Shown here: in pieces, positions 32,001 to 43,258 of the stretch | Layout of the letters: every line of letters begins with the position of its first letter | How positions within the stretch are numbered: the first letter of the stretch is position 1 | Origin: Coix lacryma-jobi var. lacryma-jobi | Taxonomy: Eukaryota > Streptophyta > Magnoliopsida > Poales > Poaceae | NCBI GenBank assembly: GCA_009763385.1 | Contig: CM019823.1 | Coordinates: 168,980,302-169,044,301, forward strand | Direction of reading: 5' to 3' | DNA: 64,000 bases | The notes under the pieces: model-generated | Seen by the model: only the letters and a program-made list of their open reading frames with translations | Told to the model about the DNA's origin: nothing | Databases searched by the model: none | Program-made: the position numbers and the translations under genes

Positions 32001-34034
32001 TAATACCATTTGAATATACTATTCTATTAATTGTTTATAGAAATACTATGTTAGAAATGATCATGAAAATTGTATAATGTTCGGTAGGTAATTTAATGAC
32101 AAATCTACGAATATTGATTTTCACATGATAGATTTAAATACTGTGTATTTGAATGCTTAAAGCTGTTGTCAATTTGTCATTGACTGTAGAAATTTCAAAT
32201 TGGCATCTACTTCGGAAAAGGATATCTTAAAAATAAATGAGTTGGGTGTTCAAGAATATTGAGAGTCAAGCAATTCGTCACATAGTAGCTTAGGTCAGAA
32301 AATGACATGTATGTTTCGCTCCATGTATTGTTATTTGTCAATCAGGATAAAAGAAATATTCTACCATTTTTATCAGTAGTATGAACTACACAGAATGTGT
32401 TTATTCTTGCAAAATTGATATCGTGAATTAGATGATACAACAGGATTGTGGTGTTCAGAAACTGTTGAAAATTGCAATCACCTTGAAGTGTCCATTCCGT
32501 TATACCTCACAAATTCACTATTATTGATGTGGTGGACAGGATCTTGCCCAGACAAGTGCAGTAACCATGGTATATGCAAAGCTAATGGGATCTGTGAATG
32601 TCAAAGTGGATGGACAGGGATTGACTGCTCAACTGGTGAAGCTTTAATTTCTTCTTACTACTCTCTCTAGTTACAAAAACATGTCGATGAGGATAAGATT
32701 TGGACAAACCTTGAAAGCTACAACGTCAAAAACTTTAGATCATTTAATTTGGAGACATGGAAGATATATGTGTAGATTTGTATCGGAAAATATTTGCAAA
32801 TTATAATAAATTTGGAGGATTTTAAAAATATATCCTAGAAGATATTATTGGTCAAACATATGCATAGAAGACCATGCAAAGTCAAATGTGACCAGTATTG
32901 TTGGCTCGAAGTGAGGACAGATTTATGCATTGATAGCTTGGTCGAATTCATCAGATTTATGACATGGTGGAATGTTTTGCTTGACAGTTGTCTTGTTGGG
33001 GTAATTGATTTTGATTTGTGTGATGAAAGAAACACGTTATCTTCAATGTTTGCGAATTATATTTGGTGTTTGTTCTTATTTATGTAAGCAAGAAGTAATA
33101 TCCTCCTTTCTTTTTATGCAGCGGTTTGCGATGAACAATGTAGTTTACATGGAGGGGTTTGTGATAATGGTAAATGTGAATTCCGTTGTTCAGATTATGC
33201 GGGCTACACATGTCAGAAGGGTTCTGCAATACTGCCCAGTCTGTCAATGTGTCATGATGTACTTGTTAGAGATTCAGAGGGGCAGCATTGTGCGCCAAGT
33301 GAACTCAGTATACTACAGCAGCTTGAAGCTGTAGTTCTTGTGCCAAATTACAATAGATTGATGCCAAGTGGGCGGACCTTCCTTAACTTCTTCAACAATG
33401 CCAATTGTGCAGCAGCTGCAAAGCGGCTAGCCTGCTGGGTACTGCTTTCTTTGACCATTTCTCCTCTTTAACATTTTTATCATGGTTTTAGTTCAAGTTT
33501 TTTCCCCAAATATTTGGCAAACTTAAGCTTCCCGTTGCATACTCATTTCTGTATTAGGCTTTTTGCTCATTGTTGCTTCAAAATATGAGTTCAAGAACAG
33601 TGCCACACTAGATGAGCAATAGGTAGCACTGTTTAGCTTGTGTTAGCTATTGGTATAACTAGCTAGCGAGAAGTCGGTTATTAAGCTACTTGTCAGTAGG
33701 TATCCTTGTCCTTGATCTTTGTCAAATGCCGTCAATCATGTCACTTGAGTCATGTGAAGACAAATGTTAATGTTAATATGATATCCGCAAATCTATCATC
33801 TATCAATGAATTAACCTTGCCTGATCGAACTTATCTTATCAGATCTCAATTCAGCGGTGTGACGAGGATGGGGACAACAGGCTCCGGGTATGCTACTCTG
33901 CATGTGAATTGTACAATACTGCTTGTGGAGCGGGTCTGGATTGTTCAGACCAGACCCTTTTTAGCAAAAGGGAAGAAGAAGAGAAGGGTGTTCCATGCAC
34001 AGGATATGGCGAGAAGAAGTCTTTCTGGCTATAA
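26066..34034 (+). CDS. Leishmanolysin-like zinc metallopeptidase (M8) with EGF-like modules, 833 aa
   Basis: Sixteen exons keep one frame: 26066-26128, 26564-26923, 27010-27150, 27298-27430, 27519-27632, 27726-27874, 28532-28624, 28745-28805, 28944-29276, 30821-30947, 31033-31132, 31582-31651, 31723-31875, 32540-32635, 33122-33438 and 33843-34034. All junctions are GT-AG. A hydrophobic N-terminal segment (about residues 12-34, VLWLVSVEIVLVLVWTR) is a signal peptide or anchor. The zinc site HEVMH is at residues 294-298. The third His (SHWEKR, 374) and the Met-turn (NEIMTG, 382-387) complete the M8 site. Three Cys-rich EGF-like modules follow at about 604-695. The length matches the single plant leishmanolysin-like protein (Arabidopsis At5g42620). 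It should be secreted or face the lumen, and its substrate is unknown. Intron 9 holds repeat debris. The gene looks intact. Confidence 0.92.
29605..29885. repeat. Direct repeat pair in intron 9 of the leishmanolysin-like gene
   Basis: Two copies of about 82 bp, 29605-29686 and 29805-29885, share TATTAAGTTGCATGCACCAA, CTTAAGCTGATGGGGAGA and CAATTCACT. Between them is GATTCGAACTTGAGACC, which resembles a tRNA T-arm-like or primer-site word seen in repeats. It is probably the remnant of a short retroelement. The rest of the 1.5-kb intron (29277-30820) holds degraded repeat sequence and no gene. Confidence 0.6.
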
Positions 34035-35531
34035 CATCTCCGAAGCTTCGTCCGTTATGGCTCTGGTAGAAGCTCAGTGATTGTGTAAAGTATATTTGAC
34101 AATGTTCCACCCCATATTCTTTTTCGTTCTCTTTTTTTTTTTCCCGTTTCATCCACTACTTCCCAATTGTAGGATACGGGAAGTAAGTGGTCCATTTCAC
34201 CTAGGCACCCGAAGATGGGCTGCCTGGTGTACAAGCTATGTTGGAGTGGGCTCTTTGTTAGAAGGTTAGTCTGACATGAAAAGGGGAGTGGGTAGCTGGA
34301 GGTGAAAGTTGGATGGTAGATTTTTCGTTTTCACCGCATCAGAATTAGTGAAATGTAAAGTTTGATGTGTGTTGTACTCACTCTTTACAGAATCATTTCA
34401 ATGGGAGCCCTTGTATTGTGTCCTGTGCCCCAGGCGACCATGCCCCATGTCTTAAAGCTGTCGTTGGCTTATGTCATTTGACGCATCCATGGTCAACAAA
34501 GTGATATTTGACGCATCCATGGCCAACATGGCAGTGGCTTCGATTATGTTCTACCTGGAATTCGTTGTAACATTGATATTGACGTCTTGGAGTGATTACA
34601 TCAGCCGTGGTGGCTTGTTTGGCCTGAGGTCATTGGAGCTATCAACCTATCACATGACATTTAGGGCCTGTTTAGGAAGCTTTAGCTTATAAATAAATTA
34701 GATCTAGAGCACCAGCTCCAGCTAGATTCACCATAGGCTCTATTGTGGAGCTGGGTTTTCACAAATCTGTTTAGGAGAGTTTCAGCTTTAACATGGATTC
34801 ACATATAACCTTGTGCAATTTCCTATCTAGACGAACCAAAAGATAGCTAATTTTATAGCCTTGTGCACGTTAGGGTACACTGCATAACCCTTAATACAAT
34901 GTAAAGTAATGTGGCGAACCAATTAGACCTAAGGTGTGCCCGTTGTTGTACAGAGTCATTTCAAATAAATTTCAGTTAATTTTGCTAAACTTGGTGTAAA
35001 CATGAGGTTTTAATTTCAGGGTATGGCTTTTAATTTGTCATTGGACCGACAATTATATATAGCTACAACAATATACACAGAGTACTCGGTTGCCATACTA
35101 AATCATCTCCAATGGATTTAAGCCAACTTACGCTAAAATTTCGCTACAACAACATACCAGTTTGCACTAAATAACCGAGTGTTATACTGAACCATATCCA
35201 ACCAATTTTGGTCTTTTTTTCATGATTGTAAGGTGTGAACACGGTATTTTCAATTCTAGAGTTCAACTCAGTCACAAAAAAAAAAAATCTAGAGTTCAAC
35301 TTTTAATGTATAGATAGCCACACCAACCTGCACAGAGTAATTAACAGGCTGTCATATGAGTTATCTCAAATGAATTTCAAACATTTTTTTTTAAAAAATT
35401 AATGCGTGAATGTAAATTTTAATTCTGAGGTCCAACTTTAGACATGATGGGCGATACTTCTGCTATCATTGGATTGTCGTGGATGGATTTGGATTTTAAA
35501 GTAATTAGATTGGACTAGATATTAGTCATTT
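34035..35531. other. Intergenic region between the M8 gene and the MULE
   Basis: The 3' UTR of the M8 gene should lie in the first few hundred bases. A 27-bp near-repeat with the word TTTGACGCATCCATGG occurs twice at about 34478-34525. From 34664 an AGGGCCTGTTTAGGAAGC start looks like a MITE end, but no right end was found. The remainder is AT-rich with no feature I can support. Confidence 0.4.
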
Positions 35532-35757
35532 GGAAAAAGTCTAGATAACCCCCTGTAGTTTGATACCTGGAACACTTAATCCCACCACCTACGAAACTAG
35601 TTTTCCTACACCTTATTCTTTGAAAACAGTTTAATTAACCCTCTCAGTGGTATTGGAGGGTGGTTTTGGCCGACGTGGCGTGCTGCGTAGCAGCCGCGGC
35701 CACCGTGGCCTTTGGCCTTGGCCCAGGCCCACCCGTCAGGCAGCCCTACCTCAAATA
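35532..35757 (+). repeat. Left terminal inverted repeat of the MULE
   Basis: It matches the complement of 45487-45713 over its whole length with few mismatches. The shared run includes TGATACCTGGAACACTTAAT and a GC-rich end with CGTAGCAGCCGCGGCCACCG. Confidence 0.9.
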
Positions 35758-35902
35758 CATCTCCTTCCCCCTCCTTTCCCGTCTCTCCCTCACCCTAATC
35801 TCGCGCACAATCACGGTGGTCGGCGCACCGACGAGTTAGGGTTTGTGGCGGCTGTGAGGAAGTTGGCGGCGCTGGTGCTGCTGCTTCGTCGCGCTTGGCG
35901 CC

Positions 35903-36666
35903 ATGGCCGAATCAAACGAGCGCTCATCCCATGTGTCAGCTTCAGGCTGTGGTGGCGCCACCCCCGTCGAGGTGAGTGGATCACCGGTGCCATACCGCAT
36001 CGGTCCCCTAGACTATCTGCCCCCAGTTTTCTGCCACTGCAAGGTCCAGAAGAAGGCGGCAAGGTGGATTCCATGGAGTTTGGACAACCCCGGGCGTAAA
36101 TACTACAGATGCATCAATAAGAATGTGAGACACTGTTCTGTTCTTGGTTAATGGTGTGTTGTTCATGAATGTAGGTAATTTGAGTGTGAGTTTTGTGTTT
36201 GCAGCAAGAGGGTGACTGTGGATTCTTTGAATGGCTTGATCCACCCACATCTAAGTGGATAAAGGACCTTCTGCTGGACTTGAAAGATGCAATTTTTAGG
36301 TTGAAGAGGGGAAGAGGAGATCTAGTTGTTGATGAAGTTAGAGAACAACATTATCAAGAGGTGGAGCGGATGAACCAGTCCCTGCAGAGGCAGCTGCTGA
36401 ACATGGATGGTCAGTTGCAAGGCAAACAAGAGGAGCTGCTGAAGATTGAGGGTGAGCTGCTGAAGATTGAGGATGAGGTCCTGAAGAAACACCAAGATCT
36501 GCTGAAGAAAAAGGAAGAGTTGGAAGAATTGCAGAAGCAGTTTGATGCATTGAAACTGAAGATGAAGGGAATGAAGAAAAATGGATGTAGTAGCTGTAAT
36601 GTAATCATGTTTGTGTTAGTGTTGGCCTTGTTGGTTGCCATGTTGATGAATGGAGCTTCTAAGTAG
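35903..36666 (+). CDS. GRF zinc-finger, coiled-coil, C-terminal membrane-anchor protein carried by the MULE (227 aa)
   Basis: Two exons, 35903-36124 and 36205-36666, join in frame with GT and AG. The GRF-type zinc finger spans the intron: FCHCKVQKKAARW, DNPGRKYYRC, then DCGFFEWLDPP (about residues 45-90). A long coiled coil follows (about 110-203) with repeats such as EELLKIEGELLKIEDEVLKK. A single hydrophobic segment (NVIMFVLVLALLVAMLMNG, about 206-224) sits at the end like a tail anchor. GRF fingers bind nucleic acid in other proteins. Proteins of this build are very common in plant genomes and often lie in MULEs. The frame is intact while the partner transposase is broken. Its role in transposition is unknown. 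Confidence 0.85.
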
Positions 36667-37181
36667 ATCATGTAATAGTTGAATGGTAGAGCATGTCAGA
36701 ACTGGTTATTTTGTTTGTGTTGTGGTTGTGAATGACATAACTGGTATGTTCTAATGCAGTTAGTTGTGTTTGTCCAATTCAGTGAATTCTCATTGCAATT
36801 GAGTGTATTTTCAATGAATTCAGTGTGGTTATGTCAGTGCATTTTCATTGCAATTCAAAGCAAAGACAACTCATAACTGTGAAATAGATAAAGCAGCACT
36901 GTGAAATAGATAAAAACACCAACTTAGGGTATACTACTACCATCAGTGTCAGACACTATAAGTAAGCCTCTATGAGGCATAACTCCTTAGTACACCAAAA
37001 TAAGGCTTCCCAAGCCACTGTCAGGGCTTTCCAAGCCATTTTACACCAGAAGAAGGCAAAGTAAGGCCCATGCTGTTCTAGGTCACTCTGTTAACAGTTT
37101 CAGTGACACAAGCTAGTTTAAGTTATATTACAAACAAAAGTCATCCAAATAGTGGCCAAAGGTTCACATCACAACACCGTC

Positions 37182-40100
37182 TCACTTGTTGCCAAATAAC
37201 AGCCATCCTAGTCTACCTTCACCTGCTTCCCTTGCTTTAGCAATAGGTTGTCTTGCTCTTGCACTTGGTGGCCTTGCTCTTTCCTGCCTTGTAGCCTGAC
37301 TCCCACTTGGCTGAGTAGAAGCCCTTGGAGCTTGACTGCCAATTGGTTGAGAAGAAGCAGTAGCATTTTTTGTTGTTATTTTAGGGAAAAATGATATCAA
37401 CTTTTCAGTAGTAAAATTGCAGTAGTAACTGGTATGTTCTTAGCTGAGAAGAAGCAGTAGTAATGCTCACCCTTTTTGTACAGATTTTCTTCTGGACAGT
37501 GCTCCTACAACTTGTCTCTGCAATCTTCCTCTTCTTAGTCTTCTCCCTTCTGATGACAACATTCTTCTTGGAGCCAGCCTCTTTGTTTTTGGGACATCTC
37601 CTGGAGTTGTGTCCAGTCTTGCCACAACATGTGCATCTCATCTTAATCCCAACTCTGCTCAGCTTTGTTCCTTTTGGTTCTTCTCCTTGCTCCCTCCTCC
37701 TCTGGGTCTTTGGCCTACCAGGCATCTTGACATATGCAGGTGGCAATGGTCTAGGCATGTCAGAAATAGGCCAATTTGCTGCACCTTCCACTGGCTGCAG
37801 GACATGCTGATATGTCTTCAAGTATGCTTCCTTAGTGAAACATGCAGCAATGTGGTTGTAACACCTCTGGTGATTAATATGTAATTAACCTGACATGTCA
37901 TCATCTTTAGTCATTAATCATCCTTGTCATGCATTATGTTTGCCTAATACTTGTTTTGCATTTACCTTTTTCTGAGGTGACTTGTGTAGTGGTCTTTTTT
38001 TCAAAAACCCTAAAGGCCCAAATCCTCCTATAAGGGCAAAATGGTAATTTCATCTCTGTGTCTAGCTTTGTGTGAATCTTGTTCAGTTGAGTGTCTTGAT
38101 GTTTTGTTGTGTTGATCAAAGTTCAAAATCAGAAATAGAATTTAAATTCCTTTTGAAAAAACCCTAAATTTCCAAACTTTAGTTTTACCCCTCTTTTTCT
38201 AATTCAAAAACTATTCAAAACTTGAAGTGGGCCCAATAATAAAAGTTGTAGATCTTGCAATAAGGAACAACTTTGGTGTTTGCAGATTTTCAAGTTTCAA
38301 TACAAAATCAGAAGTAATTTCAAATTCTTTCAAACTTCAATTTTGTCCCCTTTTCAGTTTTCAAAATTATCTAAAAAACTATTGAGTTTCAGAAAAAGTT
38401 TATATCGGCAAAGTTGTAGATCTCAAAATTTCAAGCAACTTTGGTATTTTGAGTTTTCTTGGTGTAGTTCAAATTTTGGGAGTAATTTCGAAAATTCAGA
38501 AAAAGGAGGAAGGTGACGTCACTGTGCACGAGCTTTAAAGCAGGGGGGGCCCCGGCCGCCGGCGGCGGAGCGCCGGCCACGCTAGGCCGGCTGACCCGCG
38601 CCCGTGCCGCGCGCAGTCAGCGCGGGCGCTCGACGTCCCTGGTCCCCTACCACCGCCTCGCCCGTCCCCTACCCTCCTCCGTTTCCCCTACGGCCGCGGA
38701 CAGCGGGCGGATGCCGGCCGCCGGCAAGCCGCCGCGCCGCGCGCGAGCTCCCTGCCCACGTCGAGCCGCCCTACCCTGCCCCCTACCTCCGTTAGTGCCG
38801 CGCGGACGCTCCTCACCCCTCGTCCGGACCCCAGCGCCGTCCCGCGGCTATAAAAGCCGCCGAGCAACCCGCCATTGCCGCCACCGGCGAAGCTCCACCA
38901 ACCCGAGCCACCGGGCCGCCCCGGAGCCCGCTGAGCACCCCATCGCCTTCGCCTTGAGCTGCTCCACCTTCTCGAGCAACCAATTTCACCCCTCCGCCCC
39001 TCCTTTCGCCGGCGCAAGCGATCCGACCCCGACTCCGGCGAACGGCCCCGTCGCGGTGTGGGGCGAAATTCGTCGCCGTGAGTGTTCCTCCCGTCCCTCC
39101 GACCCCGTCCTCTTTTCCTCACCTCGGTGCGCTCCTAACCGCACATCGGTGATCCCTTTTGATGGACAGAGCCGCCAGAACGCTTGCTCGCCGCCGAAGA
39201 GATCCGCCGAAGCACCGCCGCCGTCGAACTCCCCCCTCCGACCCTTGCACCGCCTCGCTGTTCCTCGTTCGCGACCCCCGGTGAGCCCGCGAAGCTTCCC
39301 CTACCCTCTGCTTTCCCAGCGCGAGGCCCGAGCGGCCGGTCCGCCGCGCGCTCTCGCCGGCGAGCGCGCCGAGCCCGCGGGGAAGAAGCACAGTGCTCCT
39401 TTTTCTTTTTTTTTGAAAATGTGAATAGTGTTCTGTTTTCTCTTTTTTGTGAGTATTAATCTGTTGCTCCTTAAATCCTGAAAAAAATGTGGTATGCTCC
39501 TTGCACTGTGTAGTATTTGAGAAAAATAAGAAACCCTACTTTTCTGCAAAAATTGGAAGATGAAAAATCCTTCTTTTAATTAAGAAATGGATGGTTTTAG
39601 ATTTTTAGAAAATCATGTGTAGCTCCAAAAATCATGAGATAAATTTTTATGTGCTAGTTATGTCATGTTTAGTCTCTGGTAGAATTTTGAAGCCTTTTGG
39701 AGCAAGTTGTTTTTTGGGCTTTTATTTTAATTGTTAAATAGTGTCTTTTGTTAATTAAACGTTTGATTTTTGTTAAGCACCTTAATGATGTCCAAAAATT
39801 ATGAAATTTGTTTTGTCATCTATTTATATCATAATGAACCCATGGGATTAATTTGGTAAATTTTGGAGCAACTGCATAAAGTGACATTTTTAATTAAATA
39901 GGAAAAATAGAAAAATATTTAGAATTCCTTTGAATGCCCTACGATGTGGTTTTGGATTGTTATTGTTCATAGACCCCCACCCAGCTGGTCTATGATGTTT
40001 GTGATGCCATGCATGACTTATGCTTAGGATTACTAGATGATGCTTAATAGGTTTGATTAATCTTGCTTAGGGGAAGAGATAAGTAACTTTATGTCCACAC

Positions 40101-42459
40101 TAGGAGTTACTTTCACGTTGGAAAGTTGTATTCTAGAATCAGTGGAATTGTCCTGCGCTTTAGCAAGTCTCTTGTTCTTGTCAGCATCCTCATAAGCATA
40201 CATCATTGCATACGTGTAGTGTCTGAAGGAGAAGACATCAAAGTCGAGGCAGCCGCTGACGAACCTGCCCCCGAGGCGACCCCGAGCTCCGACACCTGCA
40301 CTGCCGACCCCGAGCCTGTCCTTTTTGCTCTTCAAGGCAAGCCCCGGTGCATTTTAACCCTTCCTTGTTTTTATAAAAGTTTACCTAAAATGCCTTTGAG
40401 TTAAACTACTGCATTAGGTTATAGGAATTGTGTGATGACCTATTGCCTGCACTATTTACCTCCACCGGCGAATACCCCGCCCTGTTTAAAAATTATTTGC
40501 AAAATGCTTAGTGATGCTATACAATAGATTTGCAATAAAAATGCAAATTTCAAAAGTGTGATCACTTAAAGAATTTTTATGGGAATTTGGCTTTACTCCC
40601 CGGCCATTGGCTAAGTATCGGATCCGTACCTAGTCAATTGCGAGGAGAGGTTGTCCGAGCGTACGGTGCCGTCATGTTGTAGTCCGGGACTCAACAGTTG
40701 ACACCGACCGGGACAGGCTTGAAAAACTGACAGGACTATTACGCTTGGGTGAGATATAACCGAGGTATGGTTCTGGCAGAAAAATTAGGGACCATCCGTA
40801 TGGGGGCCTGCTGGCCAAGACTTGCAACTATTCACATACTTCGGAAAGCTCTGGCTCCGAGGACTCCTTAATTGGGACCGACAACCGCGCACTAGGAGTG
40901 GCGAGATGGCGGAAGTAGCTTGTACCCACGTGGTCGTCGTGCCTGAATATGAGTGGTGTACTGTACTTCCGGGTGGCGTAGGACCGGTCCAATCCTGGAG
41001 GAATCGTGGTAGACGAGTTGGCATATGCAAGCTTGGGTGCTACATATGCAGTGTGAATAGGGATCCTCAGCTGAGTATTATTTATCCGGATTAACGTTGC
41101 TCCTCGGTTATGGAGACTTGGTCACTGACTGTCAACGGAGAGTGGTTCTCAACTAGGTATGTTTTGGAAGGTAAAATAAATCATGAACAATGAAGAATTG
41201 AGAAATACTTGAATCTTTCCAAAAATAGCACGAGGTTTACAAAATGCTTTTCTGCAAAATACTTGGTCTTGCTTAAGCCTACCTTGACTACCCTAAGCCT
41301 CTCATCCCTGAGTCTTCTTCCTTTTCTTTAGTCGGGTAAGTCTTGTTGAGTACCCCGGTACTCAGGGTTTGTTACCCATGCTGCAGGTATGACTGAGTCC
41401 CCGATGTGTCTTGCGCCCTGCTGCATGATCATCGTCCTGGGAGAGGCCGATGAGGCCGATGAATAATTGTGCACCCTCGGGCTGGGTGTTTGCAAGTATC
41501 TTTATTTTGTTGTACTCCACTACGTTGCCTATTTCTATTACCCGAACTTGGTTTGTAATAACTGCACCTTTAATCTTATTTGGAACCTCGGTTTGTAAAA
41601 CTAATGTTATTTAAGTCTTCCGCTCTGTATTCCGATGTTATTTGTAAAAGTATTCAGTGCTGTAACCGAAAGGTGAGATGATCCTGCGGACGATGGGCGC
41701 TGATGCAGCCCGGTGACAAACTGTCTTGGTCACGTGGAACATAGGTTCGGCTGTCAGAGGCTGACGGGGACCCGTGGGCCATGGGATTAGGACCGTTCCG
41801 CCACAGTGGTCATCCAACTTCTTTGAATATTTGTAAATGGCAGCAATAACATGACAACAAGGAAGCTCTGAAAGTTGCCAGTACCTACAGGTGCACTCTC
41901 CTTTTTGCAAGTTCAGTATGTACTTCCTATCTTCCCTTTCTTGTACCTCAAACCCATCATCTCCATTCCAAAGAACAATACACCTGCCAGATAGTTGAAT
42001 ATTGATCTTGAGCTTCTTGAAAATATTTGGATAGATGTGTCCACTCCATTTATCAGCTTTTGCTCTATTTTCATGAATCCTTACCATGAGCTTCTTTCTA
42101 ATGGCTTCACACATAGATATCACAGGATAGAACCTAGCTTCCATAATACTATGGTTGAAAGCTTCACAGATGTTGTTATCAACTGAATCACAATTGCTGC
42201 CTAGCCTAAAGTAAGCCCTGCTCCAGTGTTCTGGTGATGTGCTCATCATGTCACTTGCACCTTCAGGAGTATCTTGAGCTAAATATGCCCTGTATAAGTT
42301 GAACAGAGTCTCGCATGGTGCCTTTGCACATCTCCACCACTTCTTTTGCAGCTTCTTGTCAGTGTACTTCTTCCTCCAGTTGGCATAAATATGCCTTGCA
42401 CACATCCTATGCTCAGCATTTTGCACCCCACGAATGCTAAGATATATGAGAGTTTCCAC
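37182..42459 (-). pseudogene. MULE transposase, split by a solo LTR and lacking the DDE part
   Basis: The gene reads leftward. The part at 42459-41811 starts inside the protein (EHRMCARHIYANWRKKYT), covers the helical insertion region and the SWIM zinc finger (GECTCRYWQLSELPCCHVIA, pattern C-x-C...C-x-H), and stops at the LTR insertion. The part at 37851-37405 takes up directly at the same codon region with FTKEAYLKTYQHVLQP and goes on to a CCHC knuckle (CTCCGKTGHNSRRCP) and a basic tail. A further frame at 37400-37182 (Ser/Gln/Arg-rich) may be the last exon. The catalytic DDE region, expected to the right of 42459, is gone and replaced by copia LTR sequence, so this copy cannot make active transposase. 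Confidence 0.85.
37857..41805. mobile_element. Solo LTR of a long-LTR retrotransposon (3949 bp) inside the transposase
   Basis: The insertion starts TGTAACACC, ends CGCCACA, and is flanked by the 5-bp repeat GTGGT (37852-37856, 41806-41810). The interrupted transposase codons meet cleanly when the insertion is ignored. A TATA box (TATAAAA) in a GC-rich core lies at 38849-38855. No pol or gag motif and no repeated ends are present, so it looks like a single long LTR. Such lengths are typical of some Ty3/gypsy groups (for example the Tekay/Del type), but the lineage is not proved. Open frames in the GC-rich part (38513-39424) are low complexity. Confidence 0.75.
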
Positions 42460-42469
42460 ACTTTGTCTT

Positions 42470-43258
42470 AAATATGTTCATTTGGCATTTGAGGCCAAAA
42501 TTTGAAATTCCTTTCAATGCACACATTTAGGGGGAGCTCACTATATCATAGGATTCAAAATCTTAAAGTTTATCAATCTCCTGTAAGCTTTAATTGTGTT
42601 GTCATCAATCACCAAAAAAGGGAGATTGTAAGTGCATCTAGCCCTTAGTGGGTTTTGGTGAATTGAGTGACAACATAATTAAAGGTCTAACAAGTTTGCT
42701 AAGTGTATCAAAGGTTCAACAAGAAAAGCAAACTTGATGATATTCCACATAGTGTTGAAATGAAGACCAAAATTGTGTATTGTTGTATTGGAAGATCATG
42801 GAAACAATCTTGTTCAAGCAAAAGACAACAATGCAAATAGAGTTGATGATATGGCTTCTATGTTGTGGGATATCATGGCATCATGAGAAAGCAAGCATAT
42901 TTGGCAAATGACAAGTGAGACATGGATTGATGATTTTGGAATGGTCTCAACAATGGGTTGCTTTTCATGAGCAAGAAGAGTTTGATAGTGAACTAGCTTT
43001 GATCAAGGTTGAAGAATGAATCAAGAATGCATAAGTGAGTAAATGCCAAGCAAAGGTCAAATTACAAGGACTTAACTCATATTGGATATATGTCATCTCT
43101 ACATTGGTTTGCTTGTATGGATAAATGTTTGGAGAATCACTTTGCATTGATTTGATCAAGCTAGAAGTATGAAGATGGGGATTGAAGTGAGTGTTGAGTG
43201 TCAAGCCAAAAGGAGAGGATATAAGGAATCGTGAATCGTGAATTACCAAAAGGGGGAG
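42470..43258. mobile_element. SIRE/Maximus-like copia 3' sequence and partial LTR
   Basis: 42476-42628 resembles the end of a SIRE-type copia element. It has a polypurine-like AAAAAAGGGAGATTG before TGTAAGTGCATCTAGCCC, the start typical of LTRs in this group. About 600 bp of LTR-like, non-coding sequence follows, until a second polypurine tract (ACCAAAAGGGGGAG) at about 43243. The left junction with the MULE transposase has no target duplication, so it came with a deletion or rearrangement. Confidence 0.5.

Noticed and set aside
38513..39424. 303-codon open frame
   Set aside because: It lies in the GC-rich promoter core of the solo LTR, has no motif, and overlapping frames on the other strand are equally open.
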